From Aquila chrysaetos chrysaetos (Eukaryota > Chordata > Aves > Accipitriformes > Accipitridae), in NCBI RefSeq assembly GCF_900496995.4, contig NC_044014.1, positions 15,340,501-15,404,500 on the forward strand: DNA of 64,000 nucleotides. Reading direction: 5' to 3'. The notes below the pieces were generated by a model. The model had not been told where the DNA came from, did no database searches, and saw only the letters and a list, made by a program, of their open reading frames with translations. Positions within the stretch are counted from its first letter, which is position 1, and each line of letters opens with the position of its first letter. Of the stretch, positions 1 to 12,110 are shown piece after piece. The position numbers and the translations under genes are program-made.

Positions 1-3000
1 ATCAGGTTGTGTATCCTACTGTTTCTTGCTCCTCAGTTAAGTGAAGGCATCGTCTTGACTGTTTTTTCTCAGGATGTGAGTACATGTACACCAAACAAAC
101 GTCTGTCTCTGTTTTCTGCACTTATGACTAAAGACTGGTCTATGTTGCAATGTTTTACCAGTTACAATGGTAAAACAGTACTAGTGTTAGCTTAAATGTT
201 TGTAGTAGTAGTGTACAACTGAGGTGTTCTGCACTTTGCTTGGCTTTTTGAAAACACAAATGCTTAAATCCCTTTGGTGGTGATGCCTCTTTCACCCCAG
301 TACATCTGCTGTTTTATCTAGTAGATGGAAGTCCACATATGGTAGCATAACTTGGTTGGAGCATCAGTTCATGCCAGTGCTCTAGCCTGTAACTTTCCTA
401 GCATCTCCTGCTTGTGAAAGATACTAATGTAAATTGTTATTGTTGTGTGATGATAGGCTTTAAACACTTTAGTTTGGAAAAAATGACATAGAAGGGCTTC
501 TCTGAGTGATTGTGTTCTTGGAAACACAAGATTGCCTTTTGATTCCCATTAAAAAATCAATAATGTTACTTGTGAGCTATGTTCTGTATTGTCTAAAGAC
601 CATAACAGAAGGTAGTTGGATTATTTTTTTAAAAAAACATATTACAGAGTTGTAGATCAGCAGATGCTGCAGCTCTTTGCCTTGGGGGGGTGCAATAAGA
701 GCACTATTCCCATGGGTAATTCTGGCTCAGATGTTTGAACTTAGGCTAGAAATATAGTGTGCATTGCTGTTGTAACAGAAGGTGCCTTTATACACTAAAG
801 GGATGTGTATGATAAGTGTGTGTCAACAGAGGAAATCCACTGTGGGCATGAAGTCCCTCTGGAGAACCAGGCTGTGTAACTAGCTAAGGCCTTTGCAGGA
901 CACCAGGAGACTCTCCCAAGTACACTTCAAGGGTAAAGCCTTGTAATCAAGCAGCTGAGAGAGTGGGATGCTGCAACAGCACAAAAACAGTGTGGAAAAC
1001 ATGTTGCTCTGGTATGCAAACTGTCTGTGTGTGAGATAAGAAAGTGCCTGTAGGTAACTGGAGCTAGGCAGAGGAATCAAGGCTAAAGTAGAATGATTTG
1101 TCTTGGAGTGTGTAAAGTAAACAATGTACAACCGGGAGGAACCAGATAATTTTAGGGGTGTCTGAAGCAACTCTTGCAGGGTAGAACCTTGCAAGGCCAC
1201 CCGCAGCATATCAGTAATACCATGTAAGGCTGAGATTGCCTAGGTAACCATAGTGGAAATGCCAGACTTGGTTACGGATGTAGGAAAACTGAGACCAATG
1301 GGGAAGAAGTAATTAGGGGCGGATTGCCTATTTGGGAGGAGACTGGAGGAAAGGAGGGATGAGCGTGGCAGAAAAGTGGATCCTGAAATAAGAGATTAAG
1401 GTATAAAATGAGAAGAAAGAATGAAGGCAGGAGCAGCTGGCTGTAGGAGTGCAGACACCTACAGATGGTAGTGAAGCCTGAGGACTCAAACTCAGTGGGA
1501 TGCTGGAGTCGTGCTCCTTGGACAACCTGCTGGACTCACCACCAGGTTTATGTTGGAAAGACTTGGTGTGGGAGGGCAGAGCAAAGAGGTGTAGAGTTGC
1601 ACCCTAGTACTAAGTGGTGTGGGAGGGAAGGGTGACATGCCTGTAACTCAATAGCAGTCATGTGGGGTTCATAAGACTTGATTAGTAGCCTCATAGTTGT
1701 GTGCAAAATGATACAAATAACCATGAGGTACTGGTGGTGTGTTAATGAGGCTATTGATCATTCAGTTGACCTATTGGTGTGATCGATAAAAGTTAAGTCT
1801 CCTGAGTCAGTTGTCTCAAGACTGCAATCTGAAGGGCAACAGCTGGGCAGAAGTGAGAGCTGGGAGCTTGTCCAGGATATCCTGATTTGGAAGCTTGAGC
1901 TGATACTGAGATCTTTTCACTGAAGAAGAGAGTTTGTGGATGGAGATGATGGTTATCAGATGAACTCTTAAGTGAGAGGAGGAGTGGATCTGTTTGTGCA
2001 GGCTGTGTCTGAACATGGAGGGGATCACTGGGACTAAACACTATGAAGTGCAGATGCTCAATTAAAGAAAAAAAAGTATTGTCTAGATACAGAGCTGTGT
2101 TTGGGAAAGGGTTTAGATGAGGAAAAAGGTGGTGGCTTTTGGTAGGGCTGACTGGGATCCTGAGACATAGGGTACAGAGATTTGAACTTCAGGTGAGGAA
2201 GGGTGCTTGATACAAAGGATGCCTGTAGTGGTGGAAGCTTTAATAACACAAAAGTTAGGCTATGCTGAAAGTAGGACATGTCAAGAAAGGAGAAAGCTTG
2301 GAGTGTGTCCAAAATCTAGACCTTGGTGCAACATCTCTACCCCAGGAGAGGCTGAAGGGGTGATGGTGTCAGGATTGCCTTGGCAGCAGGCAGGGGTGGT
2401 TTCCGGAGCCTTGCCTGCTGATGCAGTGACCCCTTGGTAACACTCACGGTGTTTTATTCTTGGCAGTGCAGCTGCTTCAGACCTGCTGTGTTATCCAGCA
2501 GCTGCAGTAAGAGTAGGAGGAGTGGCTGCTCCAAACCTCTCTGTCAGCAGCAAGTTGCATTTTGACTGCTATTTGAGCACAGTTATGCAAGGGGGTGGTT
2601 TTTAGATCATCAGAGTCGAGTAAAGACTTGTTCTGTGATGACTAGGGCTTTTCCTGGTGTTTTGACCTCATACAGAGTCTGGGCTTTGCACAGACCTCAG
2701 AAATAAATGCCAGACCCACGCTGGATTTCAGTGCTTTCTGGGAATGCTGCTTCAAATAGCTGAAACAGATCTACTCCCTCTTCAAAGGGCCTACATAAGG
2801 GGTGACTGACTGTAATATGTATTAACTGCTATTTCTGCAGTTACCAGTGCCAGCTGGAGCTCTTTTCTTCATGGTGCACTAGTAACAGCAGAGTTCAGAG
2901 GGAGCAGGGTGAGGACTGGGGTCTTCTGGCTTCAGAAGTTAAATCCTCCCTCTTGGCTGAGCTGAAGAGATTGCTCATGGTGCAAGAGCAAGGAGTGGTT

Positions 3001-6000
3001 CTGAGCCCATTTCTTGGAGGGGAGCACCAAGTGCAGTACGTTTTGCGTGGATGCCCTTTTGGGAGGGTAGCAGCTTGCTCCTCCTTGAGAAGGGAGTTGG
3101 TGTGTCTGAGGTCCTCTAGGCTGTTCATCCCAAAAGGAGCTCTGGTATCAGCTGTTCTCATGGTATCTTTTCAGTTGGCTTGGGCAGCTGTAAGAATTGG
3201 GACAGTGAAGTAGTTCCTGATGGAAAAGTCCCTCCTGTGGTGTGGTGGGAAGCAGGGTCAGATCCCCAGTGTTGCTGGGGAAGTTTCTTGGACTGGGTGA
3301 GTGGTGTGGGGAGGGGAAGGAGATGAGGCTGCTTTTAGGCCTTCCTACAGTGCCAGTTGCACCATTCAAAGTGCCAGAGGAGCAAACAGGCTTCTTCCTG
3401 GCTAAAGAGTCTTGTAGACCAGCATTTTTTGCACTCTACAAAGCCTACGCACCAGTGCCCTGCTCCTCAGGGGTGTTCCAGGCTCCTCAGCTGTGCTCAC
3501 AAAGCCAAATTTTTGTTAGCTTCAGAGATGAGTGGGTGAAGGAATTAGTCCAGTCTGGAAACCTGGGCTGCTTGCCCTGCTGTCAGGCTGAGGGTGTCAC
3601 CTCTCAGCTGCTGCTCCTGCCCAGCTCTGTACCCTGGGGGCAAGCAGGGGGGCCCACAGCCATCTCCATCTGTCTGCTGCCCTGTGTTGCTGTTTTCTTT
3701 GATTCTACCAAAATAGCTTTTGTATTTACCTTTTAGTGAAAGCATTAAAAACTGTCTGGATTGGCGGGTTTCTCCTGTTTCTACTAATCTCCGTTTATAA
3801 TCTTTCTCAAACCCTTTCCACCTTGTAGCTTTACTGCTCTTTGGGGAGTCATTAAGCTTTCATTCAAGTACCTGCTCTTCTCTGCAAAGCCCTTTTCTTT
3901 TTCGTGGGCTGTTTTCAAGCTGCTTTCAGTATCAGTTATCTTCCTTTACATGTTACCACTAGACCACACAAGGGACCATGGCATATAACCTCACCTGTTT
4001 TCTGAGAAGCAGAGGCTGTGTGTTCTGCCTCACCAAACTTTCCATTCAGGAATATTTGAGAGGATTGGTGTAAGGAGACACTGGTGTGTAATAGCTGCCC
4101 AGCTTCTGGTACGCAGGGCCAGCTCTGCCTGCAGGAAGCAGGTTATCGCTACATGCGCTGTGGCTTTACAGAAAATGAATTGCATGCAGAAACCTGTGAC
4201 CGTGGTGGCAGTCAGGGCTCAAGTCTGAAGCAGAGAGCTCCTCCTGAGCTGGCCTGCTGTGCTGCCTGAGTATGGGAGCTGGCAGGCTGCTGCCCTCATT
4301 GAGGTTGTGCTCTGTGCTGCCAAGAGGCCACAGGCATGCAGTGTGTGAGCAGGAGTGGGGCAGAAATGGCCCCGTTTCATCTCACCCCACCACACAGCAT
4401 CTTTCTCCCTTTCTAGATGTAGTGAGAGCTTGTCTCTTCCAAGAAGTCAACCTTCCTCTCGGGTTGTGGTGGGCTTTGCCGGACAAATGGGAGGCAGGAC
4501 CTGTTCCCTGCAGCCCTGATTTGCACTGCTGTTAACCAGCCACTGCCTTGTGGCACCTTGTTGTACTAGGCATGATGTAGTAACCTCCTGCGGAATTATT
4601 TAACACTCCTTGGAGTGCTTTGCTGGGACAGTGTGGGTTTGCTTTTCTCTTGGAGAATGTAGCATATGTGGTGCTTTTTTACCTTTAGGAAGAGGGGGGT
4701 GCAAAACCCAAAAGTGCTTCCATGATTAAGCAGCACTGGTGTGGGAATCTGCTCCCCTAGGTGAAAATTAAGGCCTGAAAGGACCTAGCTTGTAATGAGC
4801 TATTGCACTTGCCTTGAATTCCTGTGTTGCTGCCAAGAGCATCCCTTTTAGGAAGGCAGCCAAGTGCCTCTGTCCTATGGATTAGTACTGGTGATGGAGA
4901 AGCAAAGCTATAGTGTTGTGCTGTTCTCCCACCTCCCCAAGAAGTACTTGGGAGTCTTCTCCTGGGTGAGTCTTTCTTCAAAGAACTCACAGAGCATGAT
5001 CTTATGTTGGCAATGGGGGGGGGGGGGGGGGGTGGAAGTGACAAGGGAAAAAAAGAAACTTCTTTGTTGTAATGCTCTCCTGTGCACTGTCTCTAGCTAC
5101 TAGAATGCTGGATAAGTGTGTGGGACTCTGACACCAGAGCTATGGAGGACAAACCTTAGGTTTGAGTAGGTTTTATTTTAACTTTTCTGTTCCAGAACAG
5201 TCCTTGAAGTTTTGGGTTGGTTTTTTTGGTTGGGTGGTTTTTTTTTTTTCCCTCCAAGGCAGGCATTTGGCAAAGCTTTGTCAGATGGCAACAATTTTGC
5301 AGAGTCTGCTCAAAATGGGGAGACTAACTGGAAACAACTCATGACTTCTTCATCCCCTTGATTAGGGGAAAACATTGCTTTTGCAGTATTCATGCCTGTA
5401 CTCTTGGGAGTTGCTACAGAGCAATGGCAACATATCTGTGGTTTCTGTGGGGTGGGGAGAAGAATAGGGCAGGAAGAAAGCCTGAAAGAACAGTCTGAAA
5501 GTTTGGGTGCTGGAACAGTGGAGAGGAAAAGGTAACTTAATGGGATCCCCCATTCTCTTTGTTTGGGAGCTGATCACAGGGCAATGGCATGAGGCAAGAA
5601 TAGTCTTGGTTGAGACTTAGAGTAAAATAGATGGCCGTGTTCTCTCCTGTGGTCTGAATGTCTCTACAGTTCTGCTGGCTTGCAGTATGCTTATGCTGAG
5701 GAAGCATCTAACCTGTTCAAACTGCCAGCCTGACCTGAGGACCCAGCTAACTTTGGTTGCTGCTTCAGGTGGACAGAAGACATGGTGACACACTTCGAAC
5801 TGTTGGTCTTGGTGGAACCAATCTCTCCAGATACGTGAGATACTTGTATGAAGTTTCATGTGTTGGATACTGTGGCACACCTTGTATGTTGATCTATGCC
5901 CATGCTACAGTCAGGCTCACTTTAATCTCTCTCCTAGAGAATATGCAGTTTGGCATGGACCTGAATGTTTACACTTTCCTCAGTTTTCTGTAGCTCACAG

Positions 6001-7069
6001 TGGTTTTCATGCTCCACAACTACCTAAACAGAAAGTTCCCGAAATTCAAAGCTAGCTTGGGTGACAGTGAAGCTCTACTACCTTGAGACATGTCAAGCAA
6101 AAAAACCATGCTCGTCTGTAGCGCTAGGAAGTAATTTCTGCTGCTTTAGATACTAGAAAAGCCCTACCAGCCTTGAGCATTTCTGTATTAACTAGTGGTG
6201 GATTCATCACCTGTTGTAACTGTGTAACAGAGTGGTGAAACAAAATTTTCTCTGTACTTGAATTATCAAGTGTACTCTCTGGTTTTGTATTGGAGGCATT
6301 GCTTGATTGCTCCGTAGCAGCTCTGTCTGGGTCAGCTGGTACTGAAACAGGCTTTGCTTGGCAGATCAAGTATTTTGGGAGCTGTGGTGTCAGTCTCCTT
6401 GACCTGCACCAAGACGTGTGAGGAAGGAGAGGCCCTGCCAGATGGCTGGGCAGTGGCTGAGGGAATTGCTGGAGTCAGCTCTGGCAAGCTTGGGAAGAGT
6501 CTGAAGTATCATGTTCTCACCAAGCAGAGAAATTAAGATCTTATTTCAGCTGGCGGTGACATTTTTGGGAGTTTTCTCTCCTTTTTTTGTGCATGGCTTC
6601 TCATTCAGCTCCAGCCAAGTGGGGCTGAACCCTTTTCCAGCAAGGTCAAAACTGCTGGAAAGGCTTGAAGGGAGAGGCTGCCCTGTCTCTTACTGTGGCC
6701 TTTCTTACTGGGTTGGTCCTTTGTTGCTCCAGGCTGGCAACCACAGCTCCCAGTGCCCTGGCTGGGGAGGCTTGGCTCCCAGGCACAGCATGGTGCCTGC
6801 CCATCCACCCTTTCAGTCTGTACCACCAAGGAGCTGGTGTATATTTATGGCTGTTAGTGGCTCTCGGGACCAAGGCATTGAGCAGAGCTCAGCTCAAGCT
6901 TTAAGGACTGTTGTGCACTTTTCCTGCTCAGGACATGCAGGTGCCAGGCAATGGATGTAGTGATTTTTCCCAACGCATAGCAGAGCTTGAAATTGGAGCA
7001 AGGGAAGAAAGTGGATGGTAGCCTGAAGTAATGGGTCAGCCAGGATCCCTTCTCTCCTTCTGGTCCTAC
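1..7069. other. Left flank, no gene recognised
   Basis: No reading frame here is longer than about 170 codons, and none shows a recognisable domain or a convincing exon with matched splice sites. A run of 18 G lies at 5015-5032. If the human order holds, the 5' exon of the gene at 10.6 kb and the start of MFSD13A on the - strand could lie in or just beyond this stretch, but I could not find either. Confidence 0.5.
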
Positions 7070-7125
7070 ATCCAACAGCCTCCAGCTCTTGAAAAGCAGG
7101 GGGAGAGAGCTGGAGGCTGTTGGAT
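7070..7125. repeat. Perfect 20-bp inverted repeat (foldback hairpin)
   Basis: Left arm 7070-7089 (atccaacagcctccagctct) is the exact reverse complement of right arm 7106-7125, around a 16-base spacer (7090-7105). A perfect 20-bp stem this close together is not expected by chance in 64 kb. No coding frame explains it. It could be a precursor of a small hairpin RNA, on either strand, or a foldback created by template switching during replication. Confidence 0.9.
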
Positions 7126-10100
7126 ATTTACTTCCAAAGCCAGGGCAGATTCTGGCTGCTGGCACCCAAGAAACAAGGGAAGTGGGAGTAGCTGAAGAAG
7201 GGGAGGAGAGACTGAATGGGGGTTGGACCCTTTTCTTAAGGTGTACCACTAGGTAATGCTGGTATTTGGGGGTTGGGGTTTTTAAGCATCTGACTTTTGA
7301 TGCCTTCTGGCCATCAGATGGTCTAACAAAAGATCCTCTTCCTGGCAAACCCTGTTTTCCCTGAAGCACTACCAGCTCTCGCTTCCTAGTGAGTGTGGGA
7401 CAGGGTCAGGCAAGCTGGTACTGGTGCTCTCAAAGCCCTCTCTCCTCCCATATGCATGGATTTGTCACACCCTAGCTCAACCATGCAGAGTCCTTTGCTC
7501 CAGCACTGGTCTCCCAAAACCTGCCTCTGGAAGCTGAAGCAGCCTGAAGGTCAATATGAACAATAGGCACTGGTGTAATGGTGGGGTAAACCATGATGTC
7601 AGCCCCTGGGAGCACAAGGTGGCAGCTCTGGAGGGGGAGGGCAGGAGCTTTGTGCCTCCTGCATACCAAAACCTTGTTGCAACACACCTGATGAATCAGA
7701 GCAGCACTGCGCCCTGCAAGCCAGGAGCTGGGATTTGGCCCCTTGTGCTTGCGAAGGTAAGCCTGTGTCAGGGCAATCCTGAGAGCTCTGGTGCTCAGGC
7801 ACAGGGGGAGAGCTCTGTACGACGGAGCAGACGGGGACAGGGCAGAGCCAGGCAGCTGCGCAGTGGAGCCCAGGAAAGGCAAAGCCAGCCAGAGCCCCAG
7901 CTGCTAAGCCAAGGCTTGCCTTGATGGGTTTGCAAACTTCCTCCGGGGCTGTGAAGTATTGTCCACGCTGTGTCAGCTGTCAACACCTTCCTCCTGGGTG
8001 ATCTGCTTCCAGGGAAATGTCGTCACTTCTGTGGTTGGGCATGTGGCAGTGCTGCCCTGGAGCACTCCCAGCCCTGCTTAATCCTCATCTCATTCCCTCT
8101 CTTATCTCTTCAGTTTGCTGCTGGTTGTGGGCTATCCTGCCTGGTTGAGCCACCAGCTTGTTCCCCTTGTCTTTTTCCAGTGCAAAATTAAAGCAACATC
8201 TGTGCTTGAGCTGCATCAGTGCTAAAACCTGAGCAATTTGCAGATGGCCTGTCACCCCTTCTCCTGCAGCTGCAGGGAAGACCTGGGAGCACTGATGCTG
8301 CCAGCCAAAATGCAAGGTGCTACAGTGGGTGGTAGATGGGCCGTCTGTAGCTTTTGACCAAGAGCTGGTCATCAGCTAGATGAGAACAGCTTCTCCAGAG
8401 CTGTCCTAAACTGGCATGAAGCAGCACACTGATCCAGCAGGAGTGAGCTAGGCTTGCTTTGTTTTACTCAGTGGATGCAGTAGCTGCGTGCTCTCAGTGC
8501 AGACTGCCTGCTCTGAAACACAACGGATCTGTGGAAATGATTCTGTGAATCTCACTGGGGATGCAGGGCTGAACTGGATTAAAGGAGGCACTGAGACTTT
8601 TTAAGAAGAGACCATTTATTCCATTTACCCACCTTGTGCTGCCATTGACATACAATACCCCTCTGGATTTTTGTGGTGGTTCTGAGCAAGTTAGGCAGGC
8701 AAGGTGTTTGGGAGCTAGCTAATAGTGTGCTTTCAATAAAGATCTAATGAAGTGTGCTCAAACAGTGTGCAGTGGAGCTCTTTGCTGCAGGAGGCTCAGC
8801 TCTAAACCTCTTCAGAGTGGTCAGGCAAACTCAGGAAGAGACTTATAGGAGCCCTCAAGTACAGAGATGCACCCAGCCCTGTCCTTTCCTGGTGAGTGCC
8901 TGAGCTGTGCTCTTTTCTAACTGGGCTATATGCAGAAAACATCACAGTGCCTGCTCTCCTGCTCCCCAACACCTGCTAGTGAGCTGGGGAGACCTCAGTC
9001 AAAGCTATTCAAGCTTGCTTTCTTTGCTTGAAGCTATTTGAGCCTTTTTCTTTTATTTTATTTTCTTCTTTTTTTTTTTGTAATGGCTTTAAATGGACTG
9101 TGTTGTGAATTCTTTTTTTTCTTTTTCTTTCTTTTTTTTAATCTGAGGAGGTGATGGTTATGATGGGCTTTGGCTCCTAGGCTGCAGGTCTTGTTTAAGG
9201 GTACTGCCTGGTCTTGTCTAAATTACCTAGTGCTGTTCCCCTCTGCAGGGGGTAGACTTCTAGCTTGGCACCCATGGCAAAAGCAGGCTTGAGCTAGGGC
9301 AGATTACAAACCTCAAGGGACAGGAACAAATTGTGGTGGTTGAAAAAAGAAACACCTCCATTGTGTGGTACCCAGCATTGCTTGCAGCAAGCAGGTTTTT
9401 AGGGGACTGCCAAATTTCCTGTTAGGCTGGAGGAAAGCACTGAACTGAGGGATGAGTTTCATCTTACCTTCTTGATCAACACCTGTGTGAGAGGCAACTC
9501 TGTAGGTAAGACTGAAGCAAAAAGAGCCTGCAGGATCTGAACTCTGAAAAAAAAAAAATAAATATCTTGCAGCCTTCAGTTCTGTGTATGGTCTTTTCCT
9601 GTCTCTGGTAGCAAACTTTTTTTTTAAAAAACCCATGCTATGTACAGCTTCCCTTCCTGTCCTTGGGGAGAGAATAATGAGTCATGGGAGGACATTGCTT
9701 AATGCCCTGGAGGTGCTTGGATTGTCTGGTTCAGGCAGGAACAAATTCAGTTGTGGGTCAGAGTTGCTCAAGATAAATGCACACTTGAACGTGAATGATA
9801 ACTAGTGAGACCAAAACAAGATGCCTTCACATGAGAACTTGTCAGAGGAAATGTAGATGTGCCTGGATTTTGCTCTAGAAACAAATAGTAGGCACAGCTC
9901 TTGTTTGCTTATCAGAGTAGAAGCAGGGCTTTGGGAGGATGGGGGAGAGTGTCAAGGACAGTTGATTTTTTTTTTTATTTTTATTTGTTTAAGATCTCCT
10001 TGTCTGGGCAGAATGGCAGCTGAAATGATTGCAGCAGGGCTGGGCTGCGTCCTCTTTCCTCTCTTTGCTGGCTTTCTTTATTTTTGGGCTTCTTTCACTT

Positions 10101-10494
10101 GCGTTTGCCTTCCCCATTTTTATGCCTGCTCAAGAGTCTCTAGCTTCTTGCAGTGTGTCTGCTGCCTCCCAGCAGTACAGAGCCATGTCACGAAGATGTG
10201 AGGCCATCTCTTCCGCCCTCAGTGGCTTTTATGCCAGCTTATTCCTGTCCTTGTAACTCCAAGATCTGGGTGTGTTAAATGATGAGTCTTGCTGAGCAGC
10301 TAACGGGCAGTTGCTGGCAGTGTGGCTCCGCTTGTTCTTGGCATGTTACTACTCCTGCAAGCTGCAGATGCAGAGAGCTTGTTTTATTAACTAGTTGGTA
10401 TGTTTACAGTGCTATGCATATCTCCTTATTCAGCCTGGTTCTGGAATGTATATAACCAATGTAAATTGTTTCTATTCCCTTCTTGTCCTCACAG
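7126..10494. other. Upstream of the 10.6-kb gene, no exon recognised
   Basis: This stretch probably holds 5' flank or a 5'-UTR intron of the next gene. It contains a + strand AATAAA at 8735-8740, pyrimidine-rich runs at about 9041-9141, and a splice-acceptor context ending in cctcacag at 10494. I could not identify the upstream exon that would join to this acceptor. Confidence 0.5.
8735..8740 (+). terminator. Possible poly(A) signal AATAAA
   Basis: The hexamer AATAAA sits within tttcaataaagatct, with GT-rich sequence about 15-40 bases downstream. It has no gene that I can assign to it, so it may be a chance match or the end of an unrecognised transcript. Confidence 0.25.
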
Positions 10495-10557
10495 CTTTTG
10501 AGACTCAGCAACTGCTCTGGAGAAACGTCCCCTGTATAGAACCCCAGCTCCTGTACC

Positions 10558-11232
10558 ATGTTCCAGTCTGGCTTTGTGCCACAGGGGTATTACCCAACCG
10601 TGATCCCACCTTCTGCCTACATCCACCCACCGCTGCGGACTGGGAGAGCAGAAGACATGACCAGCTCCATGATGTTCCCTCCCATCCACATGCACAGCTA
10701 CTACAGCCAACCCATTGCCTTTGTGGTGGATCGGAACAGCTACCCTGACTATGCGGGAGGTCAGGTGGAGTATCATCATCTCTACAATGCGTCCAATCCC
10801 TACTTCCATCCATACTACACCTGGCACTTCCCTCCTGTGGTCCCAATCCCTCTCTACAATCCCTATGCAAGCTACAATCCCTACGCTGCCTACCAGAGCT
10901 CAGATCAGTATCGAGACATGTGGCCAGAAGGCTTCACAATGAGAGGGGAACTTCAATGGGGGAAGCTCGGAAAGGTGTTTGGACCGAGGAAAGACCTCCC
11001 AGAATTTGTGAAGGATGATCTCCGGAGGGTTTACGGCACCTACCCACGGACCAGTGTCTCCATAACCTACCGGAAAGGGGAGTTCTTGGTCAAGGGAGAC
11101 CCCAAGGCAGGAGAGCAGGTATATGCAGTGGAAAAAAAAGTCATCCAGCGGGCTGTGACACCCAGTGCTAGTGAGGCAGATGACAGCAGTGAGGACCGGA
11201 ACCGTAAGAAGAAAAAGAAACTGAGACATTGA
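10558..11232 (+). CDS. C10orf95: Uncharacterised 224-aa protein, probable C10orf95 homologue
   Basis: This is a complete frame in one exon. An in-frame TAG at 10537-10539 makes the ATG at 10558 the first possible Met after the splice acceptor, and it has A at -3. Residues 1-125 are rich in Pro, Tyr, His and Met, with a YNPYASYNPYAAY repeat at 100-112. Residues 131-195 look like a folded, conserved core (ELQWGKLGKVFGPRK, then LRRVYGTYPRTSVSITYRKG). The tail is acidic and Ser-rich (203-213), then basic (RNRKKKKKLRH, 214-224), which could be a nuclear localisation signal. There is no signal peptide or membrane segment. The function is unknown. I did not recognise the protein from its sequence. 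The name rests on position: human C10orf95 lies next to and convergent with MIR146B, and this gene faces the miR-146b hairpin 2.6 kb away. That it is coding is near certain; the name is perhaps 60% likely. Confidence 0.7.
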   Translation: MFQSGFVPQGYYPTVIPPSAYIHPPLRTGRAEDMTSSMMFPPIHMHSYYSQPIAFVVDRNSYPDYAGGQVEYHHLYNASNPYFHPYYTWHFPPVVPIPLYNPYASYNPYAAYQSSDQYRDMWPEGFTMRGELQWGKLGKVFGPRKDLPEFVKDDLRRVYGTYPRTSVSITYRKGEFLVKGDPKAGEQVYAVEKKVIQRAVTPSASEADDSSEDRNRKKKKKLRH

Positions 11233-12087
11233 TGTGGTCAGTCACCTGATGGACAGATGCTCCAGAGCACTTGTGAGAGCTAGTTAGCAGCTGTTCTTGG
11301 TGCAGCTGGCAAGTAGTACAAGCAATGAATGCCACCACTCCCATTGGCTTTTAATTGCTCCCCATCTTCCACAAGCTTATGGCAGCTTTACCCTGTTTGA
11401 TGCACAATGCCTATCCTGTGAAGAAATCACATGGCACTTGATTGTCTGCCGGATCAGCTCTTTGGTCCTGATTTTGAAGTGAAAGTTTGATTTCCACTGG
11501 TTTGAGTGGTCACAATCTGGTGGGGGGATTTGCAGACAGCAGCCCTTGATTAGAAGGTGGACCTCTTCCTACCCTGCCCAAGGGAAGGTCCTGGAAGCTG
11601 GCTCCCTTCCTGGCACTTGGTTAAGGAGATAAATGGGATTTCTTCCAGGCTGGGGGCAGTGTAGGTCCCAGGGGAGAGAGGGGTTCTTGAACACTGTGAA
11701 GAGCAATTGTCTGCGTATCTTGTCACTGCTGTTTATGACCATACCATTGTGCTTAATCACCGTGTGATGCCTGTACACAGCACTTCCCTATATGCTGGTG
11801 GAAGATCTTTGTGTCCCCATCTTCTCACACTTGGTAACCTAGTGCTCAGTTCTCCTAGCCATGTGTACTTGTTGAAATTGCTGCTTGAGGCCCTGCTCTG
11901 GGTCTGACTCAGCTCTGGTTGGAGGTGCTGGTTCTCCAGCAAGATTACTGGAGTTGTGTGAACCACAGCACTTCCACAGCTTGGCCTTTTGGAAGGGTGG
12001 ACTTCAGAGTTGTGCTGGAAACCTGGAGGGTTGTGAGGGGCTGGGTCTGACTTGCTTGCAAACTTCTGTACCTTTTAAATGACTATA

Positions 12088-12093
12088 AATAAA
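12088..12093 (+). terminator. Poly(A) signal AATAAA of the C10orf95-like gene
   Basis: AATAAA lies about 860 bases after the stop codon and is followed by an A-rich stretch and a GT-containing segment, which suits cleavage near 12110. It is the first canonical signal downstream of the coding frame. Confidence 0.7.
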
Positions 12094-12110
12094 CAACAAA
12101 AAAACCCCCA

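Larger units (their letters stand above)
10495..12110 (+). other. Terminal exon of the C10orf95-like gene
   Basis: The exon appears to begin after a pyrimidine-rich tract and cctcacag at 10494. It has 63 bases of 5' UTR, the whole coding frame, and about 880 bases of 3' UTR ending near the AATAAA at 12088-12093. The gene would then have at least one further, untranslated exon upstream, not located. Confidence 0.7.

Noticed and set aside
5757..6055. Possible exon around ggacagaagacatggtgaca
   Set aside because: An acceptor-like cttcag precedes it, but no matching donor, homologue or partner exon was found.
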